Part shown: positions 36,266 through 47,574 of the stretch, piece by piece
Layout of the letters: every line of letters starts with the position of its first letter
How positions within the stretch are numbered: the stretch's first letter is position 1
Source of the DNA: Polytrichum commune
Taxonomy: Eukaryota > Streptophyta > Polytrichopsida > Polytrichales > Polytrichaceae
Assembly (NCBI GenBank): GCA_950295325.1
Contig: OX485805.1
Location: forward strand, 57,004,758 to 57,068,757
DNA: 64,000 bases
Direction: 5' to 3'
Program-made: the position numbers and the translations under genes
The notes under the pieces: model-generated
What the model was told of the DNA's origin: nothing
The model's input: the letters and a program-made list of their open reading frames with translations, nothing else
Databases searched by the model: none

Positions 36266-36690
36266 GCGAAGCAAGTCAAGTACATTTGGACTCACGAGTA
36301 TGAACGCGCTTTTGAGAATGTTAAGTATGCTTTAACACATGTACCAGTTCTGACCTTACCCAAGTTAGGAGAGCCATTTGAGGTCGTTAGTGACGCTTCT
36401 TTATTCGGAGCAAGGCCGTTTTACTTCAGGGAGGTAAGCCCATTACTTTTGAGAGTAAGAAATTTTCTCCCGCTGAGAGAAATTACACTACTAGTGAACA
36501 AGAACTTCCAGCAGTTGTGCACGCCATACGAACCTGGCGGTGTTACCTAGAGGGTGCATATTGCACGATCGTCACAGATCATAACCCTTTGGTGTATTTA
36601 AAAACACAACATACGTTATCAAGGCGTCAAGCTCAGTGGTTGGAGTTCTTGGAACAAAATTTTGTCTATAAATGGATGTATAGACAATAA
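36266..36690 (+). pseudogene. pol part 2: RNase H (two frameshifts, one stop)
   Basis: Relative to the RT, the reading frame shifts near 36264 (to KQVKYIWTHEYERAFENVK) and again near 36413, after which QGGKPITFESKKFSP and YTTSEQEL are read. Recognisable RNase H elements are VVSDAS (catalytic Asp), SEQEL (Glu region) and VTDHNPLVYL (Asp). TAA at 36688 interrupts the C-terminal YR-x-x-R-INMADPLSR motif that marks the end of the domain. Both frameshifts fit small deletions in runs of G and C. Confidence 0.9.
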
Positions 36691-38382
36691 AGGATTAATA
36701 TGGCAGATCCTCTGAGTCGGAATCCACTAGACCCGGGTGACCAGCCAACCTTGATGGCACCGCGGTCTGCTCCAAATAATTCGGTCCTTCAAATGGTGGC
36801 TGCAGACGCTAGGCGAGGTGATCATGTTGAGCAAGACAACAATCCGAAGGGGTACCCGGGGTTCGTCAGTGATTAGAAGTTATATCAAACTATCATTGCC
36901 GGGTATGCTCTTGATCCTTGGTTCTCAAACTCGCACAATCTGAAACATTTTGTTTATGAGAATCACATCTGGTGGTATGAAAAGGCGGTTGTGGTTCCAG
37001 ATGTGTCATTCCAAGGATCGAATATCAGGTCATTTTTGCTCCGTGAGTATCATGATACAATGTATAGCGGTCATGTAGGGGTAACTAAGACGTATTAGAG
37101 GGTGCGAGTAAACTTTTGGTGGCCTGAGATGCAAGGGTCCATCAGAAGCTATATAAAATCTTGTGAGATTTGCCAAAGGAGTAAGGCCCCTACTCTTAAA
37201 CCAGCAGGTCTTTTACAACCATTGGAGATTTCTGATAGAAATTGGGAAATAGTGAGCATGGATTTTATCTCTGGATTGACTCCATCTGCTAATGGTTATG
37301 ATGCCATCTTTGTGTGCATGGATAAGTTGTCCAAGATGGTCCACTTTATGCCAACCACCACACATGTTACTGCTGAAGATACGGCAAGGTTATTCCGTGA
37401 TCATGTATATAAGTTGCATGGTCTACCTAGGGTAATCCTAAGCGACAGGGACGCTAGATTCACAAGTAGGTTTTGGGATGCGTTGCATGGTCTTTTGGGG
37501 ACAAGGTTGGCCATGTCCACCGCATTCCATCCTCAAACTGATGGGAAAACGGAACGGGTAAACCGTATCCTAGAGGATATGTTGCGGCATTATGTCAACC
37601 CAGTGCAAGATGATTGGGATGAATTCCTTGCAGTAGTTGAATTTGCATATAATAGCTCTTGGCAAGAGTCTGTACGGAATACTCCGTTTGTCCTTAACTA
37701 TGGTCAGTAGCCCCGGACACCAATTAGTGGGAACAACATGTGTCAAGTCCATGCTGCGCAGAATTTTGTCGAGCATATGACACATGTGATTGGCGAGGCC
37801 AAGAAACATCTCATTGCTGCGCAACAACGACAAAAGTTCTATGTTGACAAGAACCGACGAGAGGTCTCGTTCGAAGTGGACCAACAAGTGTTAGTAAGTA
37901 CTGCCAACATTAAGTTGAAGGTCCCAGGAGCTCGAAAGTTTTTACCAAGGTGGATTGGCCCATTTCGGCTGGTGCAAAGGATAGGGGTGGTAGCATACCG
38001 TGTGCAACTGCCAGATACATTTAAGATCCACGATGTCTTTCATGTGTCACTTCTTAGGCCTTATGTGGTCGATGGCAGGGTACAACCTCCCCCTCCGCCA
38101 GTCTTTGAGGAAGATGCATCTTATGAAGTAGAACGCGTGCTTTCACACGAAGATAGAGGGTCTCGTTCTCGCCCCAAAAAAATCTATCTTATCAAATGGC
38201 TCGGATATACACTTGAGCATAATTCATGGGAGCCCGAATGCAACTTGAGTGTAGAAGTCCTCAAGGAGTACTGGGATGCGGTAGCAAAGTCTGAGGACAG
38301 ACTTACACGCCATGGTGTTAAGCGTGACCGCGAAGCCCCAGCTGCGCAAAAACGTTTGAGGCGGAAGGTATCTTCGGGGTAG
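36691..38382 (+). pseudogene. pol part 3: integrase with GPF/Y motif and chromodomain
   Basis: One frame, broken by TAG at 36874, 37096 and 37708, ending at TAG 38380. The N-terminal HHCC zinc finger is at about 37050-37175 (YHDTMYSGHVG, then CEICQRSK); the DD35E core has Asp in MDFISGL (37261), Asp in LSDRDARF (about 37443) and Glu in GKTERVNR (about 37555), all present. The C-terminal region carries WIGPFRLVQRIG, HDVFHVSLLRPY and then a chromodomain at about 38124-38290 (YEVERVL, IYLIKWLGY, NSWEPECNL). Chromodomains of this family steer insertion to marked chromatin. A basic tail (KRLRRK) may add a nuclear signal. Confidence 0.95.
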
Positions 38383-38579
38383 GCGCCTTCTGTTCTTTCA
38401 GGCTTGCACAAGATCATGTAAACGGGGTGTTATTATTAATTTGTTTCACCCTGCCAATTGGCATGGAGCATGGTACAGATACAGATCCCATGGCTCGCTT
38501 AAATTAGTGGTGGTCTTGACTATATTTGTCTTGATGCACTAAGATTTGGGATCATTCATGAACGCGGACGTTCATTCCT

Positions 38580-38592
38580 AAGTGGGGAGGTG
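38580..38592 (+). other. Polypurine tract
   Basis: AAGTGGGGAGGTG immediately before the 3' LTR, the second-strand primer position. Confidence 0.85.
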
Positions 38593-38953
38593 TGTAACGT
38601 GTATTACATATTTATTATTTTATATTTATTTACAACCTCTCATTCAACTGGGACTCCTTTACTATAAAACTAGAGGCGCTACCATGAGTGCTCTAGCAGT
38701 CCTAAAGGTAAAAGGAGTTAACTATTAGTTGATGACTGTGGTTCTACATGTAGTTCTCCCATGTAAGTAGAGACCACTATTTAACTGCACTTAGAGATAT
38801 CCTAAAGGCATGGGGGAGAGCTCGTTAATATATATTTAACTACCACTTAACTACCAGTTGGAGGTGGCCTCAACTGCTAGTGGTACTTGTATATAAGCTC
38901 TAAGGTTGGGTGGAACATGCCTCTTGAATCTCATAATATTTGAGAACGTTACA
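38593..38953 (+). repeat. 3' LTR, 361 bp
   Basis: Same length and ends as the 5' LTR. Three of the eight differences are CG in the 5' LTR versus TG here (in GACYGTGG, CTACAYGTAG and CCCAYGTAAG), as expected for deamination of methylated CpG. Confidence 0.98.
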
Positions 38954-38958
38954 ATGAC
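38954..38958. repeat. Target-site duplication ATGAC (right)
   Basis: Perfect match to 32035-32039. Confidence 0.97.
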
Positions 38959-39136
38959 AATGAAGAATTTAGGCACAAGAACCTGCCATTTTGGGACCTC
39001 AAGTTGCATGGTCACTCTTGCATTCTTCTCTTCTTTAGGTAAACCGAAGTGGTCCCGGGACAAGTTCAACATCTGATCACATATTTTAGAAAAAAGCAAA
39101 GGACGACTTCATGGTTCATTTTTAAACAACCCCTAA

Positions 39137-40668
39137 TATACTTCTGAAGTGATTCTTGCATCTGCATCTGGGAATGGAAAGTGACCTCAACTCATTATTG
39201 CATCCTTGCAAACATTTTACCTTGCCTCGTCAATGTGCCGGTAAAGTGCGATGGTAGTGGACCCTATTGTTATTGGTGTTGGAATGAGATTAACACTACA
39301 AAGCATACTTAGGGTAATTGAGAAAATCAGAGTAATTAGGTAAATGGAGAGAATCGATGTACTTTGGTAAGTTGCAAGAACTACATTAAATATGATATCT
39401 AACGTCATTTCGTATTTAATGTCACTATGGTCACATTTTGGATGGCGTTTCTTATGAATAAGTAGGCAAATAAGTAGGCAAAAAAAACCTGCCAAATCCA
39501 AAGAGATTGGTCTACTATTGCTTCTTGAATAAGGAATGTGTTGTCATCTTTGTATGAATATTGTCTATTCCATGCTATTGACATTTTTTTCATTGGTAAT
39601 GCATGCAATCTATGAATCTTAGATAGGATGTCTGAATGAAGTAATATTCTATTACTATTAATATCATCGTACATGGATAATTAGTGATTTTTTTAGTATG
39701 AAACTCAAAATTTTAATTACGTATGGTACTAATTTCATGTTAAAATAATTGGAATGGTAAATGCTTGAATTGAAATTCATTTTAATCTCAAGTACTAACA
39801 ACTTCCATTACTTTGGCCAATAACAAGAACATTACAATAAACCACGTATTTAGTGTAATATAGTGTTTTTCTGTGTCATCCTGATAATTTTATTTTTTTT
39901 GTAAATAACACTTGTCACATATAAACCATGACAAGAATTGTCATGCCAACTTACTTTTAGGTCATTGTTTTTATTATATATTGCATCTTAATGTCTTTTT
40001 GACGAACTATTGTCATACGACGATTGAAATTTGGATGTGGAATAACTTAATGAGCGACAACGATTGCAACATTGTAAATGTATACAGGAACAATGTCAAA
40101 CAATGTTAAATAATGTCAAATAATGTCATGTTACGTTTAGTGTTGATGACATTGCATGCACGGGTAACAAATAGTATCGAGCAAGACAAATAGAATTGGT
40201 GACACTAAACACAATATTTACGCTATTGCTAAGCACATTAGAATTGCTTACTTAGTCACATATTTATTAGATAATCCAAATAATCATGTAATCATATAAT
40301 TACAAAAATTACAAAATAAATATAATCACGAATATTAATTAATATAATAATTGGATGATCATATTATATATATATATAAATATGGCATAATTAGGCAATT
40401 ATACAATTGTAATGTAATTATAAATCACACAATTAAGAATCAGCTAATGCACTTAATGAGCATGCAGTACTGACCATGGTCAATTGTAAGTACAGTTCTC
40501 CTCTTTAGTATGACACATTTGGGAAACACAAAAAAAGTCGTATTATCAAGGTGTCGTCTTCTCATTAATATGACAAGTGGTGTAAAGTTGTCATGTTATT
40601 GAGGGAGAATGAAAACATAAGTAATATGAGCTTCAATATATATATATATAATGACTTTAAGTAATGTA
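39137..40668. other. AT-rich intergenic DNA
   Basis: No gene. The stretch about 39905-40090 shares words (GATTGAAATTTGGATG, and GATTGCAACATTGTAAATG) with one arm of the foldback at 53806-54110. TA runs near 40366-40378 and 40634-40650. Confidence 0.45.
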
Positions 40669-41111
40669 GGGTAAGGCCACTCACCATGCATCCGCATGTT
40701 TACATCGGCGATGCAAATGCAGATGTTGTGAAGTGGCCCATTCAACATGCTACATGCTAAAGTTGGATGATTAAAATTATAGGAAGTGCATAACTCCTTG
40801 CATTTTATTGAGATATGCATGGTGTTTGCTATTAGGATAGGACAATCATCTTTATGCCGGCTTCTCACTAAAGACAACTCGAAATGGTGACTTCCTAGTC
40901 GGAGATAGGTAAACCACAAGACTGGACTTTGATGGTTCAGGGTAAAATATGATTTGCTATTTAGTTGTTATATGTTTTACGAACTTTTAATTAATAACTT
41001 TCCATCCCTATTGTATTTTATAGGGATGGTTAACTTTTGCATTCCCCGCACCTGCATTGCAGATGAAAAATTTGCAAATGTAGATGCAGAAGCGGGATGA
41101 GTGGCCTTGTC
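40669..41111. mobile_element. PIF/Harbinger-type MITE, about 443 bp
   Basis: The left end GGGTAAGGCCACTCACC and the reverse complement of the right end GACAAGGCCACTCATCC form the termini, each followed by CAT/TGCATCTACAT-rich sequence. The interior (GGAAGTGCATAACTCCNTGCATTT, GAGATATGCA, AAAGACAACTC) is homologous to 53195-53583. The flanks GTA and TTA would be a degraded 3-bp duplication. Confidence 0.75.
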
Positions 41112-41117
41112 TTAAAC

Positions 41118-41440
41118 ACTCGAGCACCTCATTTGCTAAATTTTATGAGGGTTATCCTCTCATAAAGGCATCCTTTTAGTATGTCTTTTTGGCTTATTCC
41201 CTTTTGTTTAGGGTTTGAGACTCATTATTACCTAGCAATGTGTTCCATTGACCATTCATTGTTACCTATGTGTGCTTTTGGCCAAGGCTAAAGAAACCCA
41301 CCTCTTGGAGTTGAGCCCCCGCCACCTTTACTTAGATGAAGGGGGCCAATTATAAGCATGACCCTCATGGATTTGTGGTTGATTAATCTCGAGTAAGTGT
41401 CTCTAGGTTGAATTTGGGTTTCCCATACTAATATGATGTC
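41118..41440 (+). repeat. Dispersed repeat R2, copy 2 (empty site)
   Basis: Partner of 31109-31635 about 10 kb away in the same direction. It is uninterrupted at GTGTCTCTAGGTTGAATT, showing the state before the hAT MITE insertion in copy 1. Confidence 0.85.
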
Positions 41441-41689
41441 ACTTTATCTAACTAACGGAAATGACATGCAATAAAAATAAATGAATGCATTTTGACCTTG
41501 GGTGATAGTGGTTGGGGGTGGGCAACTCAAAGAGGTGGGTGTCTAGCTTTTAAGAGAGAGAGAGATAGAGATGACGACGACGCCACCCACCTCTAGTGTT
41601 GGCATGAATGAGGGATGCTTCATCTTGATCATAGCTGCAATTTCATATGTAAACCCAAGGCATGTGTAGGGAGCAAGGTTGTGGGACAA

Positions 41690-42130
41690 GTGTTGTGGCA
41701 TTTTGTTGGAGGTGAATTGTATGTGTAACCATGAACAATAAAGAAATAAGGGGAATTACTAATTGATGGTGGTTTTCTCATTTTTCTTTGTTGAGCATGA
41801 GTAAGGTGAGACATTTGATGGCTATTAAGTGGATTTGTATACATGCACACATGCATGGGCATTAGGGGGATGCAACATTATTTGAATAGTTTGGTGACAT
41901 TGTCCATGTGGGTGCCTCCTCAAATGCATGTTGAGAGAATCATGAGTGTGACATACCATCTAGTGTCTTCTAGAGTGTCCACTAATGTTTGATAGTTAAG
42001 GTTTTGCCGCTGGGTTGTGTTGATGAGGTCGTGATATTGACAATACGTAAATTTAATGAATTATAGGTTGAAGTTCTCAGTGGTCAAGTGTGTGGTTTTC
42101 TCTTGGGAGGCCGTGGTGATGATGCTAAGG
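41690..42130 (+). repeat. Dispersed repeat R10, copy 1
   Basis: Colinear with 56100-56820: GAGCATGANTANGGTGAG, GCTATNAAGTGGATTTG, TGCCTCCT, GTGTGACATACCANNT and TTTTCTCTNGGAGG are shared. Lies directly downstream (in its own sense) of the TNP2 pseudogene, so it may be an end of that element. A GA-rich run precedes it near 41551-41568. Confidence 0.65.
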
Positions 42131-43100
42131 ATATCGGGTTTGACAAATTACGTTCAATATTTCCAGTGATTGCAAATCTAGAGTCTATATGCCTACCTCA
42201 ACTTCCTCCCTTTCCTCCAACAGTTCTTCATCATTTCCATTCATATCACAATTTCTGGTAATTCTACATCATCTTCCTCCTCTAGTAACACCTCCATTGC
42301 CTCGCACCGTAGTTGGACATGAGGTAGATTTTCCCTACTTCTCATTACCTCTTCCAACAATGCCTACTCAACTGACGGCTTTGCAAACTCAACATTGTTT
42401 AATTTGGATGCTCTTGTTTTTGTGGGCACTACTCTTACCCATTTTGTTCATTGGATAGTCTACATAGAATACTTGGTCACAATCAAAAGGCGATGTGATT
42501 GTGTTCGTGTGTGGTCTGGCAACTAGTAGCCAACGGTTTGTTTTGTGTTTTACAAATCTAGTTTCATCCATCACTTGTGTTGCTAATCAAATAGGTTTTT
42601 TTTGTTGGTGGCGCACCACTTTGCTTGGAAAACAATGTAGTTGTAATATTCTCCACCGTAATTTATCATTATAATCTATTGAACATAACCCAAATAATAT
42701 AATTGATCTATAATTGGATCTTTGACACATGGCCCGCTTCTAAACTTCCTCTAATAGGTGTCACCCACACCTCAATCAAATGTATCCTTGGCCATTGAAT
42801 TGGTCTCAACAATTTGGTAATGATTTCCCCTATACCATAAAGCACTGTGTAATTTGGCATATACACTAGGTTTACGCGCCAATTCCTCTACAAATTTTCC
42901 TCATGACCTAGGCCACCTTCTTTGACCCTTTTGACCACCCATGGCAACTATTCCTTGAAAGATGGTAGTGGGCACAATTAAGTAGGAACCTCAATCAAAA
43001 CATATCTTTCAATACCCCACTTCTCTACCATCCATTTTCCCCTCTTATGCCCGTATATTGTCTTTTATGTTGTATTCCACTTTCCACTCCCTCATCTATT
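42131..43100. other. Pyrimidine-rich spacer, possibly the tail of the TNP2 element
   Basis: No credible frame. Contains a CT-rich plus strand (42189-42460). It could be the decayed 3' part of the minus-strand CACTA element that follows. Confidence 0.3.
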
Positions 43101-44209
43101 TTGTGTTTTTTTAAATATATGACAACACTTGGTTGTATAATTCGGAATCTATTTTCACCATCTTGTGCATTTTTCAAGTAATTAAACGTGCTTCTTTTGT
43201 TGTTTGTGGAATTTCCAAACTAGCAACCTTGTTGGGTTTAGCTTTGAAATGTACTCTAAGCAATAATAAATAATCTCATTTAAATGGTAGCATGTTGCCA
43301 TACTCCCCTCTAGATATATTTTTTGCTTTACAAACCCCTTCAACACCTTCATATACCTCTCTATCATACTTGCATTGGTCCTACCAATTCAACCTCCTCT
43401 ACCAAATGAACAAAAAGGTGGACTTGCATATTGAATATTCTGGACAAAACATTCATTTTTAACAAACACTTGACCAATGTTGACTCTTCTTTCATTTTTG
43501 AGATTTCGTTGGTTTTGATCTCGGGTTGACAAATCCATCTAAAAAAGGGCACTCATTCTATATATTATCTCTTTCACGCCCGGGTGCTTCTCAAACGTCC
43601 CTTTTAGTTCAGTAAACAAGAAGTGGTGTAACATACTACAATAATCATAGGTTTTTAACACTTACACCATACCTTGAAGGTATCTTTACACGTGTAATTA
43701 CTCTCCCACATACTTTGTATTCTTCTTTACTCCATACCCAAAGAGCTTTAGCCCATTTACATTTCATTTTCATGTTATCATCTTGCCCAACCCTTTTAGC
43801 TGCAATTGTACCATCCTCCCTTGTGCATCAACCTCCATTCGCAATTCAAACAATCCTACTTTGTGCCTGGCACATTAGCCATTGTGCACATTTATGAGTA
43901 TGTCAAGTTTTCCTCAATATGCATAAGATCATGAAGATGCCCGATCTTCAAATCCTCCACATCAACAAATATTTCAAAAAGTAGATTTGGTGTGGCGGAA
44001 ACCATGTGATCTCTTGTTTACCAATAAAGAAATAAATATTATGTAAATTACATAGTGTTCGTAGTGCAAATTGTACACTAACCTTCAAGTAGGGTAGGTA
44101 AAAAAACGTTGAAAGTCTAGACATGCCCATTGAATTTTACGGTCACTACTTCGTGCTCAACCTTATGCCATTGTTGTATCCATGCAATATGTTCAAACAT
44201 ACGGGTGCC

Positions 44210-44228
44210 GGGGGGGCGGGGGGGGGGG
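44210..44228. repeat. Poly-G tract G7-C-G11
   Basis: Seven G, one C, eleven G, inside the decayed transposase. Confidence 0.95.
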
Positions 44229-45132
44229 TTATCCTCCACCTCATCATTGAATAATTTCCTTTTTCTTGTTCACCAAGATGGTTTGCTCTCAAAAATTGCC
44301 TATATCCACAATAGATGGCTTTTTGATATGTGCACTAGTTCAATAATCCAATTCCAATCCTTATATTGAGCATGTTGAATGCCCTTTTGTTTGTAGACCC
44401 AAACACACCATCATTCATGTATTTGGCAAGAATGCTATGGAATCAAAAACTTACATGTCATGTTGTTATGAATCATGAACTTACTTCTTGAAGTTGTTCA
44501 CTATAGAACTGCAAACATGTGGTCCTTTTTCAACATAAATTTATACGTAGGTGTATAATGCCTTGCACCAAAATGCTTGTTTGGACCATCATGCATTGTC
44601 CACAACAATAATGCATGCATCTTAAATATTTTTGCTTCATTCTCTTTGGTTGCAGAGTCAAACACTTTAGCTCCATTTGTCTATAAAACCCATAGTCAAA
44701 TGGAAGAGGTTGTAGGTAATATCCATGCTCAATACTTGCCATGGCCCATGTATATTCGAAATAAATATGATATTTCTCATGGATCAGTATTTTGAAAACA
44801 TATCCTTATTTGCACCTCATTAAAGCAACTATGATAAATTTACAATTCAATTGTCAGATATAATACTTATCAACAACCAATGCACACATAATTCTATGCC
44901 CCCCTCCTCATAGATAGATAAGGAGGAATGTTATAATTCACCAAGCATATTGGCCATGTTGAGTGTTGAGTGTTTTTCATCGAAATGAATTTATCTTATT
45001 CATGAACAACTCCAGTCTCGCATGTCTATGCCCATTCTTGCCTTTTAGAAATGGGAATTCTTTCTCCAATCCACCTCCATCCCCCATAATCAATTGGTCC
45101 TTGCATTACGGCCTCTTTGCTACGATGTTGCT

Positions 45133-45142
45133 GGGGGGGGGG
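45133..45142. repeat. Poly-G tract G10
   Basis: Uninterrupted G10 inside the decayed transposase. Confidence 0.95.
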
Positions 45143-45454
45143 CAGTGTGTTAAAAAGTTAAGGATATAGGTGCGAACAACCACTATTTTATAGGGGGGTA
45201 TTACTTTCAATTCTCTTCTTTTTTTCACATGCTATCATTATGTAAATTTCTACTTTGGGTTAATAGAAAATGGCTTGCATTACTTATAATTCAAAATTAC
45301 CTATTATTCCATACCCTATAGTACTTTAAAGATGTCCAATGCCATTTTTGATACCCTATATTATTCTTAAGTCCATTTATAATTTTTAGCCCCCATGTTT
45401 TTAAAATACCCTATCATTTGTTCGCACGTATATTGCTACTCCAACAAATGACTA

Positions 45455-45466
45455 CCCCCCCCCCCC
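45455..45466. repeat. Poly-C tract C12
   Basis: Uninterrupted C12 inside the decayed transposase. Confidence 0.95.
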
Positions 45467-45905
45467 GAGCGATGTTGGTAGTGCCACCTCATCAAAGCAA
45501 CAAGTTTGGGTGTATGCAACAAGCCTTCACAAGTGGAAAAAAAAAGGATACTAATGCATATTCTATGACACAACTAAACATTAATGAATCAACAATTACT
45601 ATGACATTAATGCACACAAAACCTCACATATTGGTGTGTGAATCAAACCACATTACAACAAATTCTTCTACAAATATGATGGTCCTATGCAATAGTTGAG
45701 CACATTGCCTTTCCCATAAATAATTACAAAAAGCACAATTAATAAGTGATTTTATCTTTGCTTTTAGATCAATGCCAATAGTGTTGCGATTGTCTTGACA
45801 AGCATGAATGGTTGCCATCTCCAATCCCATAGCTCTTAATACCTGAACCGCTTCTTCCCTACTATCATGAAATTTAATCTTAGTTGTGGGTGGTATGACA
45901 AGCAT

Positions 45906-47574
45906 GCCAACAAACCTAAAGTAAGTTGAAATATCGATTTATGAGATTTCATACCTTATTTGCATATTGAAATTATACACAACACCAAAACATTCAACCT
46001 TCCTTTCCTTTCTCACATTTTTCTTTGGATCATGTTGTTGTAGTGACTAAACATTTCATTGGGCAACTTTGACCAGAGCTGGCGTTTCACATGCAAGCCC
46101 AATTTCTCTTTGTCTCTCTAGTTTTGGACCACACTATAATTTACACATTAATTTAGTGGACCACATGGATTATGAATTTTTCACACGTATCAAGTTGTCT
46201 ATTGAGGTGGCGTGATACAATGGTTAATTGTACGTGCTTAACGCATAATTTTTCTATTAACCTGTTTCATTTAAATATCACTCGTCCCGTACGTGACAAA
46301 TGTTATCATATTATTTGGGTAGAATCTACATGTTAAATTTATCCTAAGTGAATACATTTTATGGCCTCCTTCACATGGTTATTCATAATACTCATACTCA
46401 TACTAAAACCATGTTTAGTCTAATCAAGGAGGCACCAACAATGTTCGAGGCCATTGGTTAGCAAAAAGGTTGCATGTGTACAAATGGCCCACTTGTGTAT
46501 AGTCCTTTGAACCTTTCGAGAAATTAAGAGACATGAGCATAAATAACTTAACTCAAGCTAGTGAATCAAAGCATGACAAAAACCCCATCCATGTACTTCT
46601 CAAAGATGTGGGCCTAGTACCATGATCGTACTTGGACAAAAGTAAGTTACAAGGTGTTTTGTTAGAAAATCCACCAAATTGTTTATCATTAGGAAAGCAT
46701 ATTTATCATCCTAAAGAACATCATAGTCTTGGGTAGCAAATCAAGTTCATTCACAACGTTATATCCTATAAGGCCAAGGGTTGTAAACAAGGTAGGATGT
46801 TTTTCATAGTAGTGTGTTTAATTCAAAGTTTTACATGTTTTTCTATATCCTTGTTTCCCCCCTCTAGAAGTCATTTTTTAGACAAAATATTGGCTTGATA
46901 TTGAATTTAAAGATTCTAACATACAAGAGTCTACTATGAATTAGACATTTCAATTATTAGTAAATGGTAAATTCTTATATTATAGTTATGAATTAGTGAG
47001 GAATGAAATATGAACCTCTTCACATGTTTTTTTATTTTTTATTTTTTAAAAATCACAAGCGTTGAAATAAGTTTAAATACATTCAAATGGGTTGAACTAG
47101 ATCATTTATTTATGAAGCTTTCAATTGCATTCGACACTTATTTATAAGAAATGCATTTTAACTTTATAGAGTGTAATTAAATGAACATATGAGTTCAAAT
47201 GCGAATAAAGTGAAACATGAAATTTTACCATATTGATGATCTCATAGTACTATGGTCCTCTTAGGATGAATTTTTAGGGTGAATTGAATTTGTTACTCAT
47301 GGTTGTTGAGGCCAATAGTTTATCATAGTATGTTCTACACAAATAAGTGCATGTTTTCACACATTGACTAACATATTTGATCACTTTAAGGTGATATTTC
47401 ACCCGTCATCATTCTAAGAGGACTATTAAGGCTCAATATGAAATCTCATCATGGATTATTCACATGAATACATTGTTGACTTTAAACATAGCTAATGGAA
47501 ACAATCATCATGCAAACCATTGCGAAAATCACTAAAGCAAAACTATACATCATGAATTAAATAAAAATTTATTA
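45906..47574. other. Intergenic DNA, no gene seen
   Basis: May include the upstream end of the TNP2 element, but no terminal CACTA repeat was found. AT-rich from 46900 on. Confidence 0.4.

Larger units (their letters stand above)
32040..38953 (+). mobile_element. Complete Ty3/gypsy chromovirus, 6914 bp, degenerate
   Basis: Order on the plus strand: 361-bp LTR, initiator-Met primer binding site, long leader with a 157-bp tandem repeat, gag with zinc knuckle, protease, reverse transcriptase, RNase H, integrase, C-terminal chromodomain, polypurine tract, 361-bp LTR. The domain order RT-RNase H-integrase is Ty3/gypsy and the chromodomain makes it a chromovirus. A perfect 5-bp duplication shows it is a single unrearranged insertion. 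The coding region carries eight in-frame stops (three in gag, five in pol), at least two frameshifts and a protease active-site change, so it cannot move by itself. The clade (Reina, Galadriel, CRM, Tekay or the Tcn1-like group known from mosses and Selaginella) cannot be settled by eye. Confidence 0.98.
31639..39133. mobile_element. PIF/Harbinger-like element (about 576 bp) split by the chromovirus
   Basis: The left end reads GGGGTTGTTTACATCATGGA and the reverse complement of the right end reads GGGGTTGTTTAAAAATGAAC; both then continue CCATGAAGT(T/C)GTCC. TAA flanks both ends. The Ty3/gypsy element at 32040-38953 plus one copy of its 5-bp duplication interrupts it; removing them leaves about 576 bp. 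No transposase was recognised; small minus-strand frames on both sides of the insertion (31769-32026 and 38851-39099) are not convincing. Confidence 0.82.
43180..45905 (-). pseudogene. CACTA-superfamily TNP2 transposase, decayed
   Basis: Five ordered blocks on the minus strand match the TNP2 layout. About 45905-45700: REEAVQVLRAMGLEMATIHA then Cys-x-x-Cys (CAFCNY). About 44965-44901: WPICLVNYNIPPYLSMR, the transposase core motif. About 44700-44530: GAKVFDSATKENEAK then MHALLLWTMHD, the GV-DA-LLWTINDFPAY region. About 43625-43370: TELKGTFEKHPGVKEI and then MQVHLFVHLVEEVELVGPMQ. About 43370-43230: MIERYMKVLKGFVKQKIYLE, the DUF4218 IERYMxxLKxxVR motif, followed by EGSMAT and EIIYYCLEYI. The blocks lie in different frames with many stops, so it is not functional. 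Intact relatives bind CACTA termini and cut them. I derived motif matches from memory of the family. Confidence 0.85.

Noticed and set aside
33298-38382. A nuclear code in which TAG and TAA are read as Gln, so that gag and pol are intact
   Set aside because: A TGA stop, two frameshifts and a protease change also exist, and the hAT and TNP2 remnants carry TGA stops and frameshifts. Deamination of methylated cytosines explains the pattern more simply. Kept only as a test in the findings.
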